A DNA stretch of 64,000 nucleotides, from assembly GCF_014467015.1 (NCBI RefSeq), contig NZ_CP058559.1, positions 558,001 through 622,000 of the forward strand, given 5' to 3'. Positions 8,890 to 17,590 of the stretch are shown piece by piece. The number at the start of each line of letters is the position of its first letter. Positions within the stretch are counted from its first letter, which is position 1. The stretch comes from Alkalicella caledoniensis (GTDB taxonomy: Bacteria; Bacillota; Proteinivoracia; Proteinivoracales; Proteinivoracaceae). Both the position numbers and the translations under genes were made by a program. The notes under the pieces are model-generated. The model saw only the letters and a list, made by a program, of their open reading frames with translations. It was not told where the DNA came from and searched no databases.

Positions 8890-9894
8890 ATGTATAAGCA
8901 TTTAGGTTCTACAGATATTAGTATTTACCCCTTAGGTATAGGTGGTATTCCTATCCAAAGAGTTAGTTTTGAAGATGCCAGGGAAGTTATTGCCCATGCT
9001 AAAGGTTTAGGCATTAACTTTATTGATAGTGCTCAAGGGTATAGTGATAGTGAGGCTAAAATAGGCTTTGCCATAGATAGTCACAAAAACTATTGGAAGC
9101 TTGCAAGTAAGTCACCAGCTAGGGATAAGAAAGGTATGGAAGAAGCTGTAACCAATAGTTTAAAGAAATTTAACCGCGATTATATGGACCTTTATCAGTT
9201 ACATCTTATCTCCTCAATGGAAGAATTAGATACAGTTCTAGGCCCTAATGGCGCCATGGAAACCCTACATAGGTACAAAGAACAGGGTTTTATAAAGCAT
9301 ATAGGCATAACCGGGCACAAGCCTGAAGTACTGATCAAAGCTCTAGATATCTATCCCTTTGCCACTGTACAGGTTCCTTTCAATCCCCTTGAAACACAAA
9401 GCATTGAACTTTTAGAGTACGCTAAATCCAAAGGTGTTGGGACAATTATAATGAAACCCTTAGCAGGTGGTGCGTTAACTAGCCCCACTGCCTGTATTAA
9501 ATACATATTGAATCAACCTTTTGTTGATACAGTTATTCCTGGGATGGAATCTATAGAACAAGTTCAACAGAACTTTGAAGCTAGTCAAAACTCCTCTCTC
9601 TGTGTAGATGAGCAGGAAGCCATTGATAAAGATATTAGGGAACTGAAAAATAATTTTTGTAGACGCTGTGAGTATTGTCAGCCGTGTCCTCAAGGAATAA
9701 AAATCCACAGTGTATTTACACTGCACGGTTATTATTCCCGCTATGGTCTAAAGGATTGGTCCATTCCCAGATATCAAGGTCTACCAGTTTTAGCTGATAT
9801 ATGTACTGAGTGTGGTATTTGCGAGACTAAGTGTCCCTATGAACTTCCTATTAGAGATATGCTGAAAGTAGCTCACAAGGACTTTAGTGGTTAA
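8890..9894 (+). CDS. aldo/keto reductase with C-terminal 4Fe-4S ferredoxin domain
   Basis: Residues 1-250 are an AKR TIM barrel: NFIDSAQGYSDSEAKIG holds the catalytic Asp and Tyr, WKLASKSP the Lys, and HIGITGHK follows. The tail carries FCRRCEYCQPCPQGI and CTECGICETKCPYEL, two cysteine sets for Fe-S clusters. This fusion is common in anaerobes and suggests electron transfer between ferredoxin or NAD(P)H and a carbonyl substrate, which is not known here. ATG at 8890 follows AGGTGAT; the GTG nine bases earlier overlaps that site. The gene lies 15 bp behind the palindromic operator. Confidence 0.9.
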   Translation: MYKHLGSTDISIYPLGIGGIPIQRVSFEDAREVIAHAKGLGINFIDSAQGYSDSEAKIGFAIDSHKNYWKLASKSPARDKKGMEEAVTNSLKKFNRDYMDLYQLHLISSMEELDTVLGPNGAMETLHRYKEQGFIKHIGITGHKPEVLIKALDIYPFATVQVPFNPLETQSIELLEYAKSKGVGTIIMKPLAGGALTSPTACIKYILNQPFVDTVIPGMESIEQVQQNFEASQNSSLCVDEQEAIDKDIRELKNNFCRRCEYCQPCPQGIKIHSVFTLHGYYSRYGLKDWSIPRYQGLPVLADICTECGICETKCPYELPIRDMLKVAHKDFSG

Positions 9895-9907
9895 TACTAT
9901 TTTTTTA

Positions 9908-9936
9908 TTGACAACTTCAACTATGTGATGTAAACT
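9908..9936 (+). promoter_or_regulatory. promoter of the lysine-riboswitch transcript
   Basis: TTGACA at 9908-9913, a 17-base spacer and TAAACT at 9931-9936, about 35 bases before the aptamer. Confidence 0.7.
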
Positions 9937-9969
9937 AAACAAGTATTTTAACTTAATAAATTACCTCAC

Positions 9970-10157
9970 TTCTTGTGGGGTAGAGGCGCGATACTTATTA
10001 GTACCGTGGGTGAGCTTGAGAAGCTAAGACCCCCCGGGAAAGGAAATATCGCCGAAGTAAATGTAAGCTCAAAGTACATTTGCTGGGTCTGCAGTGAACA
10101 ATTGCAGGACTGTCACAATAGGTATCCAAAATCTATTGTGGTGCGCTATCTCATTTA
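9970..10157 (+). promoter_or_regulatory. lysine riboswitch (L-box) aptamer
   Basis: The order of conserved L-box blocks is present: GTAGAGGCGCGA at the 5' strand of P1, TAGTACCGTGGGTGAG, AAAGGAAATATCGCCGAAGT, GCTGGGTCTGCAGTGAA, GACTGTCACAATAGG, and GTGGTGCGCTATCTC closing P1. An intrinsic terminator follows at 10196, so lysine should switch the gene off by transcription termination. The whole element lies before the true start of the transporter. Confidence 0.93.
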
Positions 10158-10195
10158 TGGGAAGAAGGAGGAATTTAGGGCAAATTATATTATTT

Positions 10196-10229
10196 GCGAC
10201 CTGAGTTTACTCAGGTCGTTTTTATTTTG
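10196..10229 (+). terminator. riboswitch-controlled terminator
   Basis: CGACCTGAG (10197-10205), loop TTTA, CTCAGGTCG (10210-10218), then a T-rich run. It is the expression platform between the aptamer and the start codon. Confidence 0.9.
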
Positions 10230-10257
10230 TAAAAAATTATTAAAGGAGTTGTTTATT

Positions 10258-11772
10258 ATGGAAAATACTATTTGGGCTTTACTTCCCCCTGTTTTAGCAA
10301 TCATTTTAGCTATTATAACAAAACAAGTTATATTTTCATTATTTGTAGGAATTTTTGCAGGTGCAATGTTGCTTACAGGATTCAATCTCTTTACTGCTTT
10401 TGACCTAATTACGACAACACTTGTGGAGAGCATAGCGGACCCTGAGTGGAATACCCCTATTATTCTTTTTTGTTTACTATTAGGGGCGATAATCGGTATG
10501 GTAACACATAGTGGTGCTACACTTTCCTTTAGTGAGTGGGCAGCAAACAGAATTAAAACTAAAAGAGGCGCCTTGCTAACAACCTGGGCCTTAGGTATCG
10601 TCATGTTCATTGACGATTATTTTAACAGTTTGAGCGTTGGTGCTATAATGCGACCCATAACTGACAAACACAAAATTTCAAGGGAAAAGCTGGCTTATAT
10701 ACTGGATTCTACGGCTGCACCTGTTTGTATAATCGCTCCCGTATCCACTTGGATTGCTTTCGTTATGTCCTTACTTGCCAGTGAATTTCCTAATTACGGA
10801 ATAGATATGAATCCTTTTATGGCATTTATATATCTAATTCCATATAATTTTTATGCTATATTAGCCCTACTACTTGTTGTGCTAGTAGCGGTTGTTGGTA
10901 GAGATTTTGGTCCAATGGTGGAGGCAGAGCAAAATCCTGTATATGACCAAGAAGAAACCACGCAGTTTGAAGGTGGAAAAGGTTCAGTAATTGACCTTGT
11001 GCTACCCATCGCAACTTTAGTTTTCGGTACATTGATATCCATGGTATATTCTGGCGGCTTCTTCGACGGCGGAGTAACACTGTGGGATGCATTTGCAGAT
11101 AGCGACCCAGCTGTTGCCCTAATTTACGGAGGTTTTATAGCTGTAATCGTTACAGTTCTTCTCTATACAGTTAGAAGAGTGGTTCCCTTTACTGAAATCT
11201 TCACAGGCTTTACAAAGGGTATGAAAACAATGCTAGATGCCGTTGTTATACTTGCTCTAGCTTGGACCATTGGATCTATCACTAAAGAACTTGAAGTTGG
11301 GCAATATATTGCTAATTTAGTAAGTGGTGGAAGCCTTCCTTTATTCTTATATCCTATAACTTTATTTGCAATTTCAGGAATTGTAGCTTTTTCAACTGGT
11401 AGTTCTTGGGGAACATTTAGTATAATGATTCCTATAGCAGTACCTATTGCTGCTGCAGGCACAGGTACTGAGCTTTTGCTTCCTGTAATAGGTGCAGTAC
11501 TTGGTGGTGCTGTGTTCGGTGATCACTGTTCACCTCTTTCAGATAGTACAATTCTTTCATCTGCAGGGGCAAATTGTTCTCACATTAAGCATGTTAACAC
11601 TCAATTACCTTACGCACTTTACACTGGTGTTTTTGCTAGTATCGGTTTTATCCTGTCAGGTCTTGGTGTGAACCCATTTATAGCCCTTATAATAACGGGG
11701 CTTATGTTAGCAGGAAGTTATATATACCTTCCACAGCTAACAAGCGGTTTAAGTAAAAAATCAAGCATGTAA
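10258..11772 (+). CDS. lysW: NhaC-family transporter, predicted lysine transporter
   Basis: A 504-residue membrane protein with about 12 helices in the NhaC Na+/H+ antiporter superfamily; typical stretches are GAIIGMVTHSGATLSFSEW, MFIDDYFNSLSVGAIMRP and FGDHCSPLSDSTILSSAGA. NhaC-type genes behind a lysine riboswitch were proposed as the lysine transporter LysW in comparative studies of the L-box; that context decides the call, because sequence alone would say sodium/proton antiporter. ATG at 10258 follows AAAGGAG. The frame runs open upstream through the aptamer, but that stretch is RNA, not protein. Confidence 0.85.
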   Translation: MENTIWALLPPVLAIILAIITKQVIFSLFVGIFAGAMLLTGFNLFTAFDLITTTLVESIADPEWNTPIILFCLLLGAIIGMVTHSGATLSFSEWAANRIKTKRGALLTTWALGIVMFIDDYFNSLSVGAIMRPITDKHKISREKLAYILDSTAAPVCIIAPVSTWIAFVMSLLASEFPNYGIDMNPFMAFIYLIPYNFYAILALLLVVLVAVVGRDFGPMVEAEQNPVYDQEETTQFEGGKGSVIDLVLPIATLVFGTLISMVYSGGFFDGGVTLWDAFADSDPAVALIYGGFIAVIVTVLLYTVRRVVPFTEIFTGFTKGMKTMLDAVVILALAWTIGSITKELEVGQYIANLVSGGSLPLFLYPITLFAISGIVAFSTGSSWGTFSIMIPIAVPIAAAGTGTELLLPVIGAVLGGAVFGDHCSPLSDSTILSSAGANCSHIKHVNTQLPYALYTGVFASIGFILSGLGVNPFIALIITGLMLAGSYIYLPQLTSGLSKKSSM

Positions 11773-11773
11773 C

Positions 11774-11799
11774 AAAAAAACGCCCTCGGGCGTTTTTCT
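11774..11799 (+). terminator. rho-independent terminator
   Basis: AACGCC, loop CTCG, GGCGTT and a T run directly after the transporter stop. Confidence 0.85.
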
Positions 11800-11966
11800 T
11801 GTTACATGCATATATGGTGTACATTACCCATACCCTAATTCCCTTTGCTTTTTTCGTACATATAGACGTGGAAGAATTAAAAAAGTTTCATTATTCGTCT
11901 AAATAAATTAAAGTTTTTTAACAAAAAGTATTAATTTACTGGTATTATATGATTGAGGTGATAAAT

Positions 11967-12944
11967 ATGTTGAAAAGAATATTTCTAGTATCTATTGTTT
12001 TAGTATTATTAGTTGCAGGGTGTAGTAAAAATGTAGATCCTGAGCCAGACCCCGTAGATGCTTCCCCTTCAGATCAAAGGGAAGCCTTTGCACCAAATAT
12101 TGAACATAGTGACCTTTTCACTATTACCATTGACAACAACCCTGGTGCTAGACCCCAAACAGGTCTTAATTTAGCACAGAGAATATATGAAGTCCCTGTG
12201 GAGGGTGGCATAACAAGGTTCATAGCTTTTTACTTACACGAGGAAGTTGATAAAATAGGTCCTGTTCGTAGTGCAAGGGAAGATTTTTTAGATTTAATAT
12301 TGCCATATGACTCAGCCTTCGCCCATTGCGGTGGCGCAAAAGAAGCCATTACTCGTATAGCAAGGGATATAAACAAAGACTTAGATGAAATCAACAATAC
12401 ACCCTTTGCCTTCTACCGCGATAACAGTAGAAAAGCTCCCCATAATCTCTACACTTCCACAGAGCTCTTAAATAAAGCCTATGAACGAAGAGGTTTCACT
12501 GAAATGACAGAGTTTAGATTTGAGCAAAGTATCAAAGGAGACTTTTCCAGTGAAAACGCAACAAGCTTTAGCATACCCTATTTCAGATCTAATTCTTACA
12601 ACTATAAAATTTCCTATGAGTATAGTAGCTCCCTAAGAAAATACATAAGATACACCAATGATAGTTACCACGAGCTTACAGATGACCAATCCCTCATGGC
12701 TAATGGGGTAATTGTAATAAAGGTTGATTTCCAAACCCTTTCAAATGGTGGAATGGACTTGAAAACAATTGGCGAGAATACTGCATACGTTTTTTATGGT
12801 GGCAATTACATAGAAACAAAATGGAGAAAAAACTCTGCATCAGAACATTTTACCTTTTTAATTGATGGAAGCTTTGTGGAAATTAATAACCCTGGGTTTA
12901 TATTTCATATCCTCCCTAAGGATAGAAGTATAAACATAGATTAG
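11967..12944 (+). CDS. DUF3048 (YerB-like) lipoprotein
   Basis: A 325-residue lipoprotein: MLKRIFLVSIVLVLLVAGC gives a lipobox with Cys19. The DUF3048 marks are GARPQTGLNLAQRIYEVPVEGGITRFIAFY, KIGPVRSAREDFLDLI and RKAPHNLYTS, with the second subdomain from residue ~200. YerB-like proteins are extracytoplasmic and of uncertain function. ATG at 11967 follows GAGGTGAT; an in-frame ATG at 11949 precedes that site and is unlikely. It is monocistronic. Confidence 0.88.
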   Translation: MLKRIFLVSIVLVLLVAGCSKNVDPEPDPVDASPSDQREAFAPNIEHSDLFTITIDNNPGARPQTGLNLAQRIYEVPVEGGITRFIAFYLHEEVDKIGPVRSAREDFLDLILPYDSAFAHCGGAKEAITRIARDINKDLDEINNTPFAFYRDNSRKAPHNLYTSTELLNKAYERRGFTEMTEFRFEQSIKGDFSSENATSFSIPYFRSNSYNYKISYEYSSSLRKYIRYTNDSYHELTDDQSLMANGVIVIKVDFQTLSNGGMDLKTIGENTAYVFYGGNYIETKWRKNSASEHFTFLIDGSFVEINNPGFIFHILPKDRSINID

Positions 12945-12970
12945 AAAAAGCGCCTAAAGGCGCTTTTTTA
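12945..12970. terminator. bidirectional terminator
   Basis: AAAAAGCGCC, loop TAAA, GGCGCTTTTT: a perfect 10-bp stem between convergent genes. Confidence 0.9.
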
Positions 12971-12976
12971 ATTTAC

Positions 12977-13552
12977 TCAGTTATCCCTGAAATAGATTCT
13001 TTCATCTTCAATTTTCTCAATTATAGCTAAGGAGTGTAAATTGTAACCTTTCTCCCTAAGGATTTTACCTCCTTGCTGGAACCCTTTTTCTACTGCTATA
13101 CCTATACCAACAACCTCACCTTGGGATTGCTTTACAATATCTATAAGCCCAAAGCTTGCTGCTCCCATGGCTAAAAAGTCGTCTACTATCAGAACTTTAT
13201 CATCGTTGTTCAAAAACTCCTTGGATACCACTATCCCATTTTTCTCTTTCTTTGTATAAGAAAAAACTTCGCTGTAGTAAAAGCTTTCAGTCATTGTGGA
13301 AGGTTTTTTCTTTTTGGCAAATATCACTGGTATACCCATCTTTACACCCATTAACATAGCGATGGCGATACCTGAAGCTTCTATGGTTAATATCTTTGTT
13401 GGCTCTAAATGGGAAAATTTCTTCACAAATGAGTCTGAAATAGTATCTAGGATGTATGGATCTAATTGATGATTCAAAAATGAGTCTACCTTTACTATAT
13501 CCTTAGAAATTATCTTACCGTGTTTTATTATTTGTTCTTCTAAAAATTTCAA
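12977..13552 (-). CDS. xpt: xanthine phosphoribosyltransferase
   Basis: A 191-residue PRTase, the usual Xpt length. KVLIVDDFLAMGAAS (119-133) is the PRPP-binding loop, EASGIAIA (58-65) the upstream pyrophosphate loop, and MKFLEEQIIKHGK the typical N-terminus. It makes XMP from xanthine and PRPP for purine salvage. Xpt genes often sit behind a purine riboswitch; here it is instead the third gene of the yjjI-yjjW unit, 14 bp behind the activase, with no aptamer in between. Confidence 0.92.
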   Translation of the reverse strand: MKFLEEQIIKHGKIISKDIVKVDSFLNHQLDPYILDTISDSFVKKFSHLEPTKILTIEASGIAIAMLMGVKMGIPVIFAKKKKPSTMTESFYYSEVFSYTKKEKNGIVVSKEFLNNDDKVLIVDDFLAMGAASFGLIDIVKQSQGEVVGIGIAVEKGFQQGGKILREKGYNLHSLAIIEKIEDERIYFRDN

Positions 13553-13566
13553 GTTCTACCTCCATA

Positions 13567-14409
13567 TCAGTTGTTAATTATAACTTTTGTTAATCCTTGC
13601 TTTATAAGGATGTCTTTAATTTTTTCCATTTTTTCTTTTGTGGGAGAATCTAGCTCTCTATACCTTCCTTTAACTCCAAAGTTTCTAAATGGTATCAGTA
13701 TAGTTCTAATACTTCTATCTAGACTATTTACCAGAACGCCTAATTTTATAATCTCATTTTCTTCATCATTAACTCCTGGCACCACTACATATCTTAATTC
13801 ATGCATCCTGCCAGCTTTAAAAATCTTTTCTATGCTATTTATCACCTTATGGTTAGGCTGCTCTGTAATTGAATTGTGGACCTCTGAGCTAACTCCCTTA
13901 AGATCAAGCATGAATCCATCAGTTATAGGTATAAGGTTGTCTAAAGCAATATCTTCAATATATCCATTGCTGTCAATGAAGGTAGTTAACTCCAAGCTTC
14001 CTTTTATTTTCTCGAAGAGTTCTTTTATGAATTGCCACTGGAGTGTACATTCCCCTCCCGAGATGGTTATACCTTGAATAAAGTCTTTTACATTCAAAAT
14101 ACGCTTATATAGTTGTTCTACAGTATAATATTTGGCTTTCGGAGTAGAAGAGTGTGGGCATAAAGATATACATTGATCACAGTTAATACATTTCTCCTCG
14201 TTATGGATTACCTTGTTATTTATTGTCTTTAGAGCACCACTTTGGCATGCTGAAACACATATTCCACAGTCTATACATTTATTGATAGTTTCAGGGTTGT
14301 GGCAATAACCACAGTTGAAATTACACCCCTGCAGAAATATAGCCATCCTGTTGCCAGGTCCATCAACAAAGGAAAAATCAATTATTTTGGTTACTAAACC
14401 TTTATTCAT
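13567..14409 (-). CDS. yjjW: glycyl-radical enzyme activase, YjjW-like
   Basis: A 280-residue radical SAM protein. GCNFNCGYC near residue 30 is the SAM cluster. Two inserted ferredoxin motifs follow, CIDCGICVSACQSG and CINCDQCISLCPHS, as in the YjjW/benzylsuccinate-synthase type of activases. Its job is to abstract hydrogen from the glycine of the adjacent YjjI-like enzyme, leaving the stable glycyl radical. It overlaps the end of yjjI by 8 bp, so the two are co-translated. Confidence 0.88.
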   Translation of the reverse strand: MNKGLVTKIIDFSFVDGPGNRMAIFLQGCNFNCGYCHNPETINKCIDCGICVSACQSGALKTINNKVIHNEEKCINCDQCISLCPHSSTPKAKYYTVEQLYKRILNVKDFIQGITISGGECTLQWQFIKELFEKIKGSLELTTFIDSNGYIEDIALDNLIPITDGFMLDLKGVSSEVHNSITEQPNHKVINSIEKIFKAGRMHELRYVVVPGVNDEENEIIKLGVLVNSLDRSIRTILIPFRNFGVKGRYRELDSPTKEKMEKIKDILIKQGLTKVIINN

Positions 14410-15901
14410 CTGCTATTCTTATTTTTCTTTCTAGGATCCTTTGATTATCCACTGCTTCAGCACCTAAGTTAGCAGAAGAATCCTTATTTTTGATCCCTTT
14501 TCTATAGTTATCTAGGTCTGTACGTTTAATCATATACCCTGTTATCCTGATAAGATCACTATCCCCTACATTTACAGTAAAGGTTCTAAGTCCCCTTTTC
14601 ATGGATCCTTTTATAATATCAGCCATTGATTGTGGGTTATCTCTCACTGTTTTATCAAAAATAAATATATCACTTACACCAGAGGTGAAGTATTTATGAA
14701 AGGGTATCACTGCCCTTAAGTGGTTAAATAATGGGGGCTCATCTCCTATTGGTATACGGGTTCCAGCTGTTTCTTCCACATCTTCGGAAATACCAGATTG
14801 GGAGTGAAATACTACCTTTCCTCCACTTCCTTCACAGTATAGTCCATCTTCATTTAATAAATAATTATTCAGTGTATCCACTATTTTTAAACCTAAGTCT
14901 GTGGTGTTAGAATCAACTCCGTATTTACCATTAGAGAACATGTTAGCTGTTTCTGCAAGCCCAAATATCCCTACCATGGAAGTGAATTTTTCCAAATCTA
15001 TAAAACCTTCTTCAGCTAAAAAATCATTCTCATAAAACTTAACATCTTCCACTAAAAATTTAGCCCTAGCATTTGCCATATCAACACTTGCTTTAGCTAT
15101 TTCCTTAAGTTTATTATTTAAGAAATCATCAAGATTTATTGCCTCTTTGGCTAACCTCAACAGATTTATACGAATAAGGGTGTGGCTACCTCCCCCTATT
15201 TTCAAGCTATTGTAACAGCTTACAACCCCGTAATTTCCCACCTGCTCACATATCATCTTATTGTTGTGGAAGTGTGGTTTACCTGTGGTAAGGGCCGTTC
15301 TAACACCTTCAATAAGATAATTATCCTCTGTTAGGTTTTCATCAAATTTGAAGGATATATTTGGAACACCTTGCTTTAATTCACGCTCTGCTTTAAGAAT
15401 CAACCTACCCACTAGGGTATCTTCTGGTCCTATATTCATGTGTGCAAAACCATCTGCAATCATTCTATCTATACTAATTAAAAACCACTTTATCATTTTG
15501 TAAACTGAGTCAATATCCATCTCTTTAACATATGGTGTTAGCAATTTATCAATTTCTCCTAAAAAAACCGGTTGGCCTGTTATTGACGGCACATTGGTAT
15601 ACATAATTAAAAGTGTTTGGATAGCCTCAAATAAGTCCTCAGGAGGACTAAGATTTAAAAACTTACTGCCTTTTTCAAATAGCAGTTCATAATCTGGTAA
15701 AATATACCTTGATCTATATGGAGCATGTCCCTCATAAAGGTCACATAATATTTTTTTACTGTAGTATTCCTTTGTCTTTTCTTGTATTTGGGGGTAATCT
15801 AAAATGTTTTCAGCCTGTGATGCTAAAAGGTGTTTCTTTTGTCTATAGGTAAGGGTGTTATCTGTAACGATTTCATATATTATCTTTTGTTTATCATTCA
15901 C
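14402..15901 (-). CDS. yjjI: YjjI-family glycyl-radical enzyme
   Basis: A 499-residue protein; the E. coli YjjI family (DUF3029) is of similar size and much shorter than pyruvate formate-lyase. RITGY near residue 455 is the glycyl-radical loop, and VVSCYNSLKIGGGSHT in the middle supplies a likely thiyl-radical cysteine. The reaction of YjjI is not established. GTG at 15901 lies eight bases after AAGGAGG; a TTG 18 bases earlier precedes that site. The pairing with yjjW matches the arrangement in enterobacteria. Confidence 0.86.
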   Translation of the reverse strand: MNDKQKIIYEIVTDNTLTYRQKKHLLASQAENILDYPQIQEKTKEYYSKKILCDLYEGHAPYRSRYILPDYELLFEKGSKFLNLSPPEDLFEAIQTLLIMYTNVPSITGQPVFLGEIDKLLTPYVKEMDIDSVYKMIKWFLISIDRMIADGFAHMNIGPEDTLVGRLILKAERELKQGVPNISFKFDENLTEDNYLIEGVRTALTTGKPHFHNNKMICEQVGNYGVVSCYNSLKIGGGSHTLIRINLLRLAKEAINLDDFLNNKLKEIAKASVDMANARAKFLVEDVKFYENDFLAEEGFIDLEKFTSMVGIFGLAETANMFSNGKYGVDSNTTDLGLKIVDTLNNYLLNEDGLYCEGSGGKVVFHSQSGISEDVEETAGTRIPIGDEPPLFNHLRAVIPFHKYFTSGVSDIFIFDKTVRDNPQSMADIIKGSMKRGLRTFTVNVGDSDLIRITGYMIKRTDLDNYRKGIKNKDSSANLGAEAVDNQRILERKIRIADE

Positions 15902-16009
15902 TGGTGTTCCCTCCTTCAATCTGTTTAGAAATATTGTTATTATTATAACACTTTCTTGTGATTTTTTGTTAATAAATGTCGAAAAAAGTCATTTCTCCTT
16001 TTGTAATAT

Positions 16010-16921
16010 TTAGTTCTTTAGATATATATTAAAGGAGTTTATTTTTTTAAAACCAATTTGTTTGTATAGATTTAGGGCCTTTTTGTTATCCATTGTTACT
16101 GCAAGGCTCATTTTCGTATAACCCTTCTGTATGAGTAATTGAAACATTTTATTTAAAAGCTTTTTACTCAGTCCTTTCCCCTGCTCATGGGGAGCAATTG
16201 CAAAGTCCATTAAAAAACATGTTTCCCTGTTCTTTGCAGTAACAAGACCATATCCTATGATTTCATTGTTTTTCATTAAAAACAATGATTCCTGTGCTAG
16301 AAATTCACCATAATTTCCTTCAACAATCTGATTAAGAACCTTCCTTTGCCCCTTGGGTGTAAAAAACTCTGAGTAAATTATACTATCTATACTGCCTGCA
16401 AAGGATCTTAGCATCAGCTTAGTTAGTTCGTCTGCTTTACTTAAGCAGAACCCTTCAGTTGTTATTTCCTCAAAGTTATTTAAACTCAGCTTGTCTAATA
16501 CAAGTTCCATCTCTAATCTCTTATACCTATTAAAACCCACTTTGTTTAAAACCCTTGTCAGAGGAATGGAACTAATTGGAGGGATGTTGCAAACAAATTC
16601 AGTTATTTTTTCTTCCCTAAGAAGCTGTGTACTTTCATTTAATAGCTGGCATAAAATCTTATTCCTCTTTAATCCGTATATTGCATATAACATAGTAAAG
16701 GAAGCTTTATAATGGCTAACTATTTCGTATTCTAAATATCCAGCTATCTTATTACCATCTACATAACCAAATGCAGTAATAACTCCCTTTTTAAGTAAAA
16801 CCCTTTTTTCCATAAAGTATGATTTCAAGTCACGACTATACTCATTGCTATATTTTATGGCCATTTCATTTAGTATTTCATCAATTAAATGATTTTTATC
16901 ACCGTTAAGCCTTACTAGCAT
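16010..16921 (-). CDS. tandem-domain GNAT acetyltransferase
   Basis: A 303-residue protein with two GNAT-like halves. The second is intact: FLMDFAIAPHEQGKGLSKKLLNKMF carries the acetyl-CoA loop (QGKGLS), followed by MSLAVTMDNKKALNLYKQIGFKK. The first half (residues 1-150) keeps the fold but lacks a clear loop motif and may bind the acceptor. The substrate is unknown. ATG follows GGGAGGGG. It is monocistronic. Confidence 0.85.
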   Translation of the reverse strand: MLVRLNGDKNHLIDEILNEMAIKYSNEYSRDLKSYFMEKRVLLKKGVITAFGYVDGNKIAGYLEYEIVSHYKASFTMLYAIYGLKRNKILCQLLNESTQLLREEKITEFVCNIPPISSIPLTRVLNKVGFNRYKRLEMELVLDKLSLNNFEEITTEGFCLSKADELTKLMLRSFAGSIDSIIYSEFFTPKGQRKVLNQIVEGNYGEFLAQESLFLMKNNEIIGYGLVTAKNRETCFLMDFAIAPHEQGKGLSKKLLNKMFQLLIQKGYTKMSLAVTMDNKKALNLYKQIGFKKINSFNIYLKN

Positions 16922-17080
16922 ATGTATCCCAACCCCTCCCGCACATCCTTTAGTATACTAAAATTCTATGCTAATTGGTTATTATCCTGCACATTTTTTA
17001 ATTTCTGTTAATTGGCATCACATTTCTAGCTTTTTAATAGTATAATATTAAATAGAAGAAAATAGGAAGGATTTGATAAA

Positions 17081-17530
17081 GTGTCTAAAAAACAAGGAAT
17101 TATACTTATATTAGTTGGTCTTTTTTTCTTATTATTAAACTTAAATATAATTTCAAGGGATTATATAGTTTTGTTCGTGGGCTTAGGTCTCTTGTTAGGT
17201 AACATAGTAAACCACAGGGAGTATACCTTTGTCCCAGGTTTAGTGGTTACTGCGGTGGGGCTTTATAATGTTCTAAATAGCTATTATTATATTCATAGGT
17301 CTGTCTTCTTAGTACTTCTGGGGGTTGCTTTCCTACTATCATACCTTTTAGATGGCACAAAAGAAACTTGGCCTCTTTACCCGGGTTTTGCACTAACTTT
17401 TGCAGGTGCCTATAGATACATTAAGGATGTGTACGATCTCAGGGAATATACAAAGTTAGTAGCTCCTATTGTTCTAATCGTAGTTGGAATAATTGTGGTC
17501 ATAAGAAGCTTGAAAAACAAAGAGATTTAA
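17081..17530 (+). CDS. small multi-pass membrane protein (DUF5668-like)
   Basis: A 149-residue protein with about six short hydrophobic helices. The glycine-rich pattern (IILILVGLFFLLLNLNIIS, FVGLGLLLGNIV, LVAPIVLIVVGIIVVIRSL) is typical of DUF5668/LiaF-TM-like membrane modules. No catalytic residues are visible. GTG start at 17081; a TATAAT at 17040-17045 may be its -10 box. Function unknown. Confidence 0.7.
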   Translation: MSKKQGIILILVGLFFLLLNLNIISRDYIVLFVGLGLLLGNIVNHREYTFVPGLVVTAVGLYNVLNSYYYIHRSVFLVLLGVAFLLSYLLDGTKETWPLYPGFALTFAGAYRYIKDVYDLREYTKLVAPIVLIVVGIIVVIRSLKNKEI

Positions 17531-17544
17531 TTGAGCTACACTTA

Positions 17545-17588
17545 AAAACCCAGCCCTTTCGTATAAAAAATACGTAAGGCTGGGTTTT
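17545..17588. terminator. bidirectional terminator
   Basis: AAAACCCAGCC (17545-17555) pairs perfectly with GGCTGGGTTTT (17578-17588), with CGTAT/ATACG inside the loop; it separates convergent genes. Confidence 0.88.
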
Positions 17589-17590
17589 AA

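Noticed and set aside
9973-10257. Open reading frame extending the NhaC-type protein by 95 residues
   Set aside because: The stretch is the lysine riboswitch and its terminator; a good ribosome site precedes the ATG at 10258.
10185-11462. Several minus-strand reading frames opposite the NhaC-type gene
   Set aside because: They mirror the codon pattern of the clear membrane protein on the plus strand and have no ribosome sites.
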